Shown: positions 14,664 through 21,112 of the stretch, piece by piece
Position numbering within the stretch: position 1 is the first letter of the stretch
How the letters are laid out: each line of letters opens with the position of its first letter
Assembly (NCBI GenBank): GCA_003551805.1
Contig: PUNR01000049.1
Coordinates: 1-21,112, forward strand
Source of the DNA: Loktanella sp.
GTDB taxonomy: Bacteria; Pseudomonadota; Alphaproteobacteria; Rhodobacterales; Rhodobacteraceae
Direction: 5' to 3'
DNA length: 21,112 nucleotides
Translations under genes and position numbers: made by a program
The notes under the pieces: generated by a model
Seen by the model: the letters and a program-made list of their open reading frames with translations, nothing else
Databases searched by the model: none
Told to the model about the DNA's origin: nothing

Positions 14664-14685
14664 GGGGGCCAAGGGGTTGGCCCCC
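14664..14685 (-). terminator. valS terminator hairpin
   Basis: Seven bases after the valS TAA (14692-14694), the minus strand reads GGGGGCCAA, loop CCCC, TTGGCCCCC: a perfect 9-bp stem. It is followed by the T-rich TGCTTCTTATTTCT. The position and shape fit a rho-independent terminator that separates valS from the hisC-like gene. Confidence 0.78.
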
Positions 14686-14691
14686 GCCTGT

Positions 14692-17600
14692 TTATCCCAG
14701 TTCTTGCAGGCGCGCGATGGCGGCTTTGATCTGGGTGTCTTCGTTTTCGCGCAAGGCGAGGTTGGCGCGCGCTTCGGCCACGACGTCATCTGGGGCGGAG
14801 GCCACGAAGGCGGGGTTGTTCAGCCGTCCACGCAGACCGCCAAGTTCCTTGGCAAGCTTTTGCAGCGTCTTTTCCAGCCGTGCAATTTCGGCTGCCACAT
14901 CGATCAGCCCTTCGAGCGGCAGGCCGAAGGTGCCCCCCTCCATAGGGATGGTGACACAGCCTTTGGGGAAGGTATCGACATGCGTCAGGCTTTCGATGCG
15001 GGCCAGCCGCTGGATCAGGGTTGCGTTGTTGTCCCATGCCGACTGGCCTTTGGCGTCAAGGCCTGTGACCAGCAGTGGCACCTGTGCGCCTGCAGGGACA
15101 TGGACTTGTGCGCGTGCCGAACGGGTGTTGTCGATCAGGCCGATCACCCAGTTCATTTCGCGGTCGGCGTCTGTGTCGACCAGTTCGCTGCCGTAGTTTG
15201 GCCAGTCTGCGTGGCACAGCATCTTGGCACGGTTGTCTGCCAGACCCCAAAGCTCTTCGGTGATGAAAGGCATGATCGGGTGCAGCAGGATCAGGCATTG
15301 GTCCAGCACCCAGCGCAGGGTCTGTTCGGTCTCGGCCTTGGCGGCTGCGTCTTCGCCCTGCAGGATCGGTTTGGAGAATTCCAGATACCAGTCGCAGACC
15401 TTGCCCCATGTGAAGCCATAAAGCGCATCGGCGGCATCGTTGAAGCGGTAGGCATGCAGCGCGGCATCGACGGTTTCGCGCACCTTGCCGGTTTCGCCGA
15501 TGATCCATTTGTTCAGCGTCAGCTGGGCCGTAGGCAGGGCAGGGTCACCGGGGTATGCAATATTGTAGTGATCTGCAAAACTGAATGCATTCCAAAGTTT
15601 GGTGCCGAAATTGCGATAGCCCTTGATCCGGTCTTCGGATATTTTCAGCACGCCGCCGATAGCCGCCATCTGCGCATTGCTGAACCGCAGCGCATCCGCG
15701 CCATATTGGTCGATCATGTCGAGCGGGTCGATGACATTGCCCTTGGTCTTTGACATCTTCTCGCCCTTGGCGTCGCGGACAAGCTGATGCAGGTAGATCG
15801 TGTGGAACGGGTCCTGTTCCAGCACGGCTTGGGACATCATCATCATCCGCGCGACCCAGAAGAACAGGATGTCCTGTCCGGTGATCAGCACGTCACCGGG
15901 GAAGTATTTCATCGCAGGGTCGTCGTTCGGCCAGCCAAGCGTGCCGAAGGGCCACAGGCCGGAAGAGAACCATGTGTCCAGCACATCAGGGTCGCGCCAG
16001 ACGGGGAACACCAGTTTCATCGGGTCTTGCGTGACGTTGTAATCTGCCAGACCGGCGGCGAAGCGGTCGATAGCTTCGGCTTTGTCGGCCACTTCGACGA
16101 TTGTGGCGTGGCTTAGAGGGCTGGGCAGATCGGCGTTGTCGAAGATGAAGGCGTCTTTCACGGCGTCAAGGTCGGTGCCGCAATGCATCACGGTGCCGCG
16201 ATGAACCATACCGTCAAGCAGCAGGCCCAAAAGCTCGGTTTCATCCAAGGTGCCGGACGGGTTGGTTTCGTCGTCAACACCCAGATCAAGGCCGTACCAG
16301 ACCGGAATCTGGTGCCCCCACCACAATTGGCGGGAAATGCACCAAGGCTCGATATTCTCCAGCCAGTGGTAATAGACCTTTTCGCCTGACTCGGGGATGA
16401 TTTTGGTACGGCCTTGCTTGACCGCGTCCAGCGCTGGGCCGACGATTTTGGCAGTGTCCACGAACCATTGGTCAGTCAGCATCGGTTCGATCACCACGCG
16501 CGAGCGGTCGCCGAAAGGCTGCATGATCTTTTTGGCTTCGACCAGGGGGATCATGGTGGGGGCGTCCAGGACTTGATCCGGGACCTCTGCGTTTGCCGCT
16601 GGCTCGGGGGCCGGGGCGGGTACCATGACTGCCAGACCTTCTGCCGTCACATCCGCCACCACGCGTGCACGCGCCTCGAACCGGTCCAGCCCGCGATAGG
16701 CGTCGGGCACAAGGTTCATCGCGGCGATCATCGCCTCGTCAAACTCTTGCTCGCCATTGGCGATCCGCTGCGCAGTTGCTGCTTCTTCGGCGTAGGGCCG
16801 CCCGTCGGCGCGCATCTGGCCGCGTGTGTCCATCAGCGCATACATTGGGATATTGTTGCGTTTGGCGACTTCATAGTCGTTGAAATCATGCGCGCCGGTG
16901 ATTTTCACCGCACCAGAGCCGAAGTCGGGATCAGGATAAGGATCGGTGATGATAGGGATCAGGCGGCGGTGTTCCTTGGGGCCTACGGGAATTTCGCAGA
17001 ACTTGCCGACGATGGGCGCATAGCGCGGATCGTCCTTGTGAACGGCAACCGCGCCATCGCCTAGCATGGTTTCAGGGCGGGTCGTGGCGATGGAAATGTA
17101 ATCGCGGACTTCGCGCAGGGTGACGTTGCCGTCTTCGTCCTTTTCGACATATTCATAGGTTTCCCCACCGGCGAGCGGGTATTTGAAATGCCACATGTGG
17201 CCGTCGACTTCGGTGCTTTCGACCTCGAGGTCGGAAATCGCGGTTTCGAAATGCGGGTCCCAGTTGACCAGCCGCTTGCCGCGATAGATCAGGCCCTTTT
17301 TATACATATCGACGAAAACGCGGATCACAGCGTCGTGGAAATTGCCTGCTGGTTCGGTGGCGGGGGCTGATTCAGCACCTGACATGGTGAAGGCAGACCG
17401 CGACCAATCCATAGAGTCGCCCAAGCGCCGTGCCTGTTGTTCGATGACGCCGCCCTTGTCGCCTTTCCATTCCCAGACCTTTTTCAGGAACGCCTCGCGC
17501 CCCATCTCGACCCGTTTGGGTTGGCCTGTGGCGGCAAGGTCCTTTTCGACCATCAACTGCGTGGCGATCCCCGCATGGTCCAGCCCCGGCTGCCAAAGCG

Positions 17601-17826
17601 TGTCAAACCCCTGCATCCGCTTCCAGCGCGTGAGGATATCCATCAGCGTATGGTTGAAGGCGTGGCCGACATGCAGATGGCCCGTCACATTGGGCGGCGG
17701 CAGCATGATGCAGAACGTTTCGTCCCGGCTGGCATTGGCACCTGCTTTGAAGGCGCCGGCCTCTTCCCACATTTTATAAAGGCGGGCTTCGGCTTCGGCG
17801 GCGTTGAAGGTCTTTTCCATCGGCAT
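14692..17826 (-). CDS. valS: Valyl-tRNA synthetase
   Basis: This 1044-residue class I aminoacyl-tRNA synthetase charges tRNA-Val with valine. The HIGH motif is HVGH (52-55) within PPPNVTGHLHVGHA. The CP1 editing domain carries TTRPETMLGDGAV (248-260). Further landmarks are WCISRQLWWGHQIPVWYG (495-512), RDPDVLDTWFSSGLWPF (611-627), and the KMSKS-loop variant KMSKTKGN (690-697). The C-terminal about 70 residues form the expected coiled coil (IARLEKTLQKLAKELGGLR). It exceeds the E. coli enzyme (951) mainly through a Pro/Ala-rich insert near 403-424 and about 60 extra residues between WYG and RDPDVLDTW. The start is ATG 17824-17826 with AAGGA about nine bases upstream. It is divergent from the CoxL-like gene. 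Confidence 0.97.
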   Translation of the reverse strand: MPMEKTFNAAEAEARLYKMWEEAGAFKAGANASRDETFCIMLPPPNVTGHLHVGHAFNHTLMDILTRWKRMQGFDTLWQPGLDHAGIATQLMVEKDLAATGQPKRVEMGREAFLKKVWEWKGDKGGVIEQQARRLGDSMDWSRSAFTMSGAESAPATEPAGNFHDAVIRVFVDMYKKGLIYRGKRLVNWDPHFETAISDLEVESTEVDGHMWHFKYPLAGGETYEYVEKDEDGNVTLREVRDYISIATTRPETMLGDGAVAVHKDDPRYAPIVGKFCEIPVGPKEHRRLIPIITDPYPDPDFGSGAVKITGAHDFNDYEVAKRNNIPMYALMDTRGQMRADGRPYAEEAATAQRIANGEQEFDEAMIAAMNLVPDAYRGLDRFEARARVVADVTAEGLAVMVPAPAPEPAANAEVPDQVLDAPTMIPLVEAKKIMQPFGDRSRVVIEPMLTDQWFVDTAKIVGPALDAVKQGRTKIIPESGEKVYYHWLENIEPWCISRQLWWGHQIPVWYGLDLGVDDETNPSGTLDETELLGLLLDGMVHRGTVMHCGTDLDAVKDAFIFDNADLPSPLSHATIVEVADKAEAIDRFAAGLADYNVTQDPMKLVFPVWRDPDVLDTWFSSGLWPFGTLGWPNDDPAMKYFPGDVLITGQDILFFWVARMMMMSQAVLEQDPFHTIYLHQLVRDAKGEKMSKTKGNVIDPLDMIDQYGADALRFSNAQMAAIGGVLKISEDRIKGYRNFGTKLWNAFSFADHYNIAYPGDPALPTAQLTLNKWIIGETGKVRETVDAALHAYRFNDAADALYGFTWGKVCDWYLEFSKPILQGEDAAAKAETEQTLRWVLDQCLILLHPIMPFITEELWGLADNRAKMLCHADWPNYGSELVDTDADREMNWVIGLIDNTRSARAQVHVPAGAQVPLLVTGLDAKGQSAWDNNATLIQRLARIESLTHVDTFPKGCVTIPMEGGTFGLPLEGLIDVAAEIARLEKTLQKLAKELGGLRGRLNNPAFVASAPDDVVAEARANLALRENEDTQIKAAIARLQELG

Positions 17827-17914
17827 CTTGTCATGTCCTTTTTAGGCTTGTCGCCAGATACCAAGCAGCGCCGCCAAGGGAAAGGCTTTGTTCGGGCGCG
17901 GGGGTGGACAAGCG

Positions 17915-17943
17915 GTGCCTGCCCGCTAGGCTCTGACAGGCAC
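17915..17943. promoter_or_regulatory. Inverted repeat in the valS/coxL-like divergent region
   Basis: GTGCCTG (17915-17921) and CAGGCAC (17937-17943) are a perfect 7-bp inverted repeat with a 15-base spacer. It ends 16 bases before the CoxL-like start. It could be an operator for that gene or a leader hairpin; the 133-base gap must also hold the valS promoter. Confidence 0.38.
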
Positions 17944-17959
17944 AGTAGCGAGGGTCAGT

Positions 17960-20245
17960 ATGGAAAAGTTCGGCAAAAGCCAGTCGGTCACACGGGTGGA
18001 GGATCTGCGGTTTCTGACAGGTACCGGTCGCTATGTTGATGATGTCAGTCCTGATGGCGCGCTGCATGCGTTTTTTGTGCGCGCGGGTGTCGCACATGGC
18101 ACGATCACGGCGCTGGATCTCGAAGAGGCGCGCGCCATGCCTGGTGTGGCCCTGATCGTGACGGCAGATGATCTGGTCGCCGCTGGCGTCCGGATCGGGC
18201 TGGAAGGCAAGGTCTTGCGCAATGGTGCCGCCCCCGTTCGCCCGATTTTGGCACAAACCCGCGTCCGTCATGTGGGCGAGCCGATTGCCATGATTGTTGC
18301 TGACAGCCTGATCGCTGCCAAAGACGCGGCAGAGGCTGTGCTGCTCGACATCGACGACCTGCCTGTGCATGTGGCACTGGCGATCGGCGGGGATGTGATC
18401 CACCCAGAGGCACCCGACAATCTGGCGTTTGATTGGGCGCTGGGCGATGCTGATGCGACCGAGGCCGCCATCGCCAGCGCCGCCCATGTCGTCACGACGC
18501 AAGTTTTCGACAACCGCGTCATCGTGAATGCCATGGAACCGCGCGGCTGCTTTGCCGAAGTCACCGATGGCCGCCTTCATGTCGCGGTGAACGGGCAGGG
18601 TGTCTGGTCCACCAAGCGCGACCTGATGCATCATTTTGGCCTGTCCGAAACCGACCTGCGCGTCACCACACCCGATGTCGGCGGTGGGTTCGGGATGAAA
18701 GGTATGCGCTATCCCGAACCTTTCTGCGTCGCCCATGCCGCCCGCGTGCTGGGTCGTCCGGTGCGCTGGATGTCGGAACGGACCGAAGCGATGCTGACCG
18801 ACAATGCAGGCCGCGACCTGACGACGACAGCGACACTTGCCTTTGATGCTGACTATCGCATCATCGCCTATCGACTTGATACTATTGCCAATATGGGTGC
18901 CTATAATTCGCAATTCGCCCAAGCGATCCAGACCGAATTGTTCGCCAAGGTACTGATGGGCACTTATGACGTGCAGACCGCCCATATGCGCACGCGCGGC
19001 ATTTACACCAATACCACGCCGGTCGACGCCTATCGCGGTGCCGGCAGACCAGAGGCGATTTTCGTGCTGGAACGCAGCATGGATGCCGCCGCGCGCAGCC
19101 TTGGGGTTGATCCGTGGGAATTGCGGGTCAAGAACTTCATCAAACCTCAACACTTTCCCTATACCAGTGTCACAGGTGTTACTTATGATGTGGGGGATTT
19201 TGTGCGCGTGCTGGACAGGGCGGGGCAAAGTGCGGACCGTGACGGCTTTGCCGCGCGCAAATCTGCGTCGCTGATGCAGGGAAAACTGCGCGGGCAGGGG
19301 TTGTGTTACTACATCGAAAGCATCCTTGGCGATCCGGTCGAAACGACGGCGGTGGAATTTACCGATGATGGCGCGCTGATTTATGTGGGTACGCAATCGA
19401 ACGGGCAGGGGCATGAAACGGTCTATGCCCAGTTTCTGGCCGATCATACCGGTATCCCCGCGGCACGGATCAAGGTCGTGCAAGGTGACAGCGATCTGAT
19501 CCCGATGGGTGGTGGCACCGGCGGGTCACGTTCTGTGACCGTACAGAACACCGCCACGTTGGCGGCGGTCGATGTGATCCGGACAGCCTTTGCTGCGTTT
19601 CTGGCCGATCATGAAGGTGTGGAAGCCGCCCAGATCAGTTTTGATGACGAACGTTTCCGCATTGCCGGTTCCAACCTGACACCGACAATGCTTGATGTCG
19701 CCGACATGGCCCGCGCGGCTGGTCGCCAAGACCTGCTGCGCCAAACAGCCACGATCAAGCTTGATAACCGCAGCTTTCCCAACGGCGCACATGTCGCCGA
19801 GGTCGAGATTGATCCGGTCACCGGTGTGGTCACTGTCGACCGCTATACCGTGGTCGATGATTTCGGCAATCTGATCAACCCCATGCTGGCCGAGGGGCAG
19901 GTCCACGGCGGCGTTGCCCAAGGCATCGGGCAAGCCCTGACCGAAGCCGCGGTATTTGACGACGACGGGCAGCTGCTGTCGGCCAGTTTCATGGATTACG
20001 CCATGCCACGCGCGGATGATTTGCCAATGATCGGCTTTGCCAGCGAACCGACACCATCGCTTTACAATCCGATGGGCATGAAAGGTTGTGGCGAAGCCGG
20101 GACTGTCGGCGCGCTTGCCGCGATCAGCAATGCGGTGCTGGCGGCGCTCGAAGATGTGGGCGTGACCGAGATTGACATGCCTTTCACCCCGCACCGCGTC
20201 TGGCAGGCGATTGCTGCGGCGCAGGATGCAAATGCAGCTGCGTGA
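17960..20245 (+). CDS. Form II CoxL-like molybdenum hydroxylase large subunit
   Basis: This 761-residue protein is the molybdopterin-binding subunit of a xanthine-dehydrogenase/CO-dehydrogenase family enzyme, which hydroxylates carbon in small molecules using water. The N-terminal ald_Xan_dh_C domain (VTRVEDLRFLTGTGRYVDDV) runs to about 145. The Mo-binding domain follows, with GGGFGMKG (241-248), AYRGAGRPEA (357-366), GGGTGGSRS (517-525) and the catalytic glutamate Glu712 in GCGEAGTVGA. The AYRGAGR loop is the form II signature; true CO dehydrogenases (form I) have AYXCSFR, so CO oxidation is not implied. GAGGGT lies five bases before the ATG. The FAD (CoxM) and 2Fe-2S (CoxS) subunits normally encoded beside it are absent from the window. 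Its 3' end overlaps the DUF2235 gene. Confidence 0.9.
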   Translation: MEKFGKSQSVTRVEDLRFLTGTGRYVDDVSPDGALHAFFVRAGVAHGTITALDLEEARAMPGVALIVTADDLVAAGVRIGLEGKVLRNGAAPVRPILAQTRVRHVGEPIAMIVADSLIAAKDAAEAVLLDIDDLPVHVALAIGGDVIHPEAPDNLAFDWALGDADATEAAIASAAHVVTTQVFDNRVIVNAMEPRGCFAEVTDGRLHVAVNGQGVWSTKRDLMHHFGLSETDLRVTTPDVGGGFGMKGMRYPEPFCVAHAARVLGRPVRWMSERTEAMLTDNAGRDLTTTATLAFDADYRIIAYRLDTIANMGAYNSQFAQAIQTELFAKVLMGTYDVQTAHMRTRGIYTNTTPVDAYRGAGRPEAIFVLERSMDAAARSLGVDPWELRVKNFIKPQHFPYTSVTGVTYDVGDFVRVLDRAGQSADRDGFAARKSASLMQGKLRGQGLCYYIESILGDPVETTAVEFTDDGALIYVGTQSNGQGHETVYAQFLADHTGIPAARIKVVQGDSDLIPMGGGTGGSRSVTVQNTATLAAVDVIRTAFAAFLADHEGVEAAQISFDDERFRIAGSNLTPTMLDVADMARAAGRQDLLRQTATIKLDNRSFPNGAHVAEVEIDPVTGVVTVDRYTVVDDFGNLINPMLAEGQVHGGVAQGIGQALTEAAVFDDDGQLLSASFMDYAMPRADDLPMIGFASEPTPSLYNPMGMKGCGEAGTVGALAAISNAVLAALEDVGVTEIDMPFTPHRVWQAIAAAQDANAAA

Positions 20246-21112
20246 TTGGGTCTTTGGCCTTTTCGGACGCAAAGCGCGTACCGAAGAGGCCGCGATCCGA
20301 CAACGTGGGCCTGCGACCCATGTTATTATCATGGATGGCACGATGTCATCGCTGGAACCGGGTGCAGAAACCAACGCTGGCCTGACTTTCAAATTGCTGC
20401 GCGAAGTCAGTCAAAGCAACAATGTCACCCTGTATTACGAGGCGGGCATCCAATGGCGCGACTGGTCCAACACGATTGACGTGATCACCGGGCGTGGGAT
20501 CAATCGCACCATCAGGCGTGCATACGGCGTGGTTGCGTCCCGTTACCGCCCCGGTGACCGGATCGTATTGATCGGCTATTCGCGGGGTGCTTTTGCGGTG
20601 CGGTCGCTGTCGGGCGTTATCGGCATGATCGGACTGGTGCGGGCCGATAGCGCGACAGAGCGTAACATCAGGCAAGCTTACCGTCATTACCGCCTTGGCG
20701 GGCGCAGCAAATATGCTGCCGATTTCCGCCGGTTGCATTGTCACGACGGCGTGGAAATCGAAGCTGTCGCCGTCTGGGATACGGTCAAGGCGCTGGGCCT
20801 GCGGCTGCCATTCATCTGGCGTTGGAGTGATGATCAAAATGCCTATCACAGCCCCGAACTTGCCCCGCATGTGCGGCACGGTTTTCACGCGCTGGCCCGG
20901 GATGAACGACGGCGTGCCTATACACCGGTGCTTTGGTCCTGTCCGCCGGGCTGGCAGGGTCATGTCGAACAGGTCTGGTTCAAAGGCAACCATGCCGATG
21001 TCGGCGGACAGGTGCGTGCATTTCCGGCCGCACGGCCACTTGCGAACATCCCGCTGGTCTGGATGCTGGAACGGCTAGAATCCTGTGGCTTGCCTTTGCC
21101 TGCTGGATGGCA
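20232..21112 (+). CDS. DUF2235 alpha/beta hydrolase (Tle1-like), N-terminal part
   Basis: An ATG at 20232-20234, preceded by AGGA with a five-base spacer, opens a frame that stays open for 293 codons to the end of the window. It overlaps the last 14 bases of the CoxL-like gene, so translation is probably coupled. The protein belongs to the DUF2235 family, which includes T6SS phospholipase effectors of the Tle1 type and other uncharacterised hydrolases. It has the early Asp-Gly motif THVIIMDGT (29-37), the nucleophile elbow GYSRGAFAVRSLSG (Ser117), VAVWDTVKALG (Asp183) and VWFKGNHADVGG (His254). The likely Ser-Asp-His triad is complete. There is no signal peptide. No T6SS gene is nearby, so a housekeeping lipase role is as likely as an effector role. 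Confidence 0.86.
   Translation, partial: MQLRDWVFGLFGRKARTEEAAIRQRGPATHVIIMDGTMSSLEPGAETNAGLTFKLLREVSQSNNVTLYYEAGIQWRDWSNTIDVITGRGINRTIRRAYGVVASRYRPGDRIVLIGYSRGAFAVRSLSGVIGMIGLVRADSATERNIRQAYRHYRLGGRSKYAADFRRLHCHDGVEIEAVAVWDTVKALGLRLPFIWRWSDDQNAYHSPELAPHVRHGFHALARDERRRAYTPVLWSCPPGWQGHVEQVWFKGNHADVGGQVRAFPAARPLANIPLVWMLERLESCGLPLPAGW

Noticed and set aside
14458..15753. 431-codon plus-strand frame opposite hisC and valS
   Set aside because: It is antisense to two well-supported genes and has the composition of a mirror frame (Cys, Gly, Gln and His rich).
17831..19483. Long 550-codon minus-strand frame antisense to the CoxL-like gene
   Set aside because: It is a shadow frame of a high-GC gene; the translation is rich in His, Arg, Gln and Cys with no family features, while the plus strand carries all CoxL motifs.
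17960..20245. True carbon monoxide dehydrogenase (form I CoxL)
   Set aside because: The active-site loop reads AYRGAGR (form II), not AYXCSFR, and coxM/coxS are not adjacent.

Overview
The window looks like a chromosomal segment of an alphaproteobacterium, most likely a marine Rhodobacteraceae (Roseobacter-group) species. The evidence is a high-GC codon pattern, an EcfG-type sigma factor, an MsbA-like ABC exporter next to a YgfZ-like protein, a form II CoxL-like molybdoenzyme subunit, and a GGGGAGTATTTTTAGAAA intergenic motif of a type I associate with this family. All calls come from reading the sequence; no database search was run.

Left third (1-4370), a stress-type cluster. The window opens inside the 3' end of a large-subunit catalase (KatE/HPII type), followed on the same strand by a PHB-depolymerase-family esterase. 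Facing them on the minus strand is a run of six genes, read from high to low coordinates: a 24-residue hydrophobic peptide, a 284-residue four-helix membrane protein, a 23-residue hydrophobic peptide, a 74-residue basic protein, a DUF892/YciE-YciF ferritin-like protein, and an EcfG-like ECF sigma factor. The two micro-ORFs are too short for ordinary gene finding, but each has a good ribosome binding site. No NepR or PhyR gene is visible beside the sigma factor.

Centre (4371-9049). A 428-base intergenic region carries a 13-bp inverted repeat and a small GC-rich hairpin. It separates the stress cluster from a divergent gene for a 1416-residue regulator that starts at TTG. That protein joins CheB methylesterase, CheR methyltransferase, coiled coil, PAS, histidine kinase, two receiver domains and a FixJ/LuxR-type DNA-binding domain in one chain. 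It is the most unusual object in the window: a putative signalling cascade from sensor to promoter in one cytosolic polypeptide, placed head to head with an alternative-sigma-factor cluster.

Right half (9050-21112), mainly housekeeping and metabolism. There is a probable remnant of an MscS-family channel C-terminus, then on the minus strand the ABC exporter and the overlapping ygfZ-like gene. A class V PLP aminotransferase runs on the plus strand. Tail to tail with it is a periplasmic DUF305 copper-type protein with a His/Met octapeptide repeat and a CueR/HmrR-like promoter. A HisC-like aminotransferase and valS with its terminator follow. Divergent from valS is an orphan CoxL-like molybdenum hydroxylase large subunit, whose 3' end overlaps a DUF2235 alpha/beta hydrolase gene that runs off the window. 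No tRNA, rRNA, CRISPR array or intact insertion sequence was seen.
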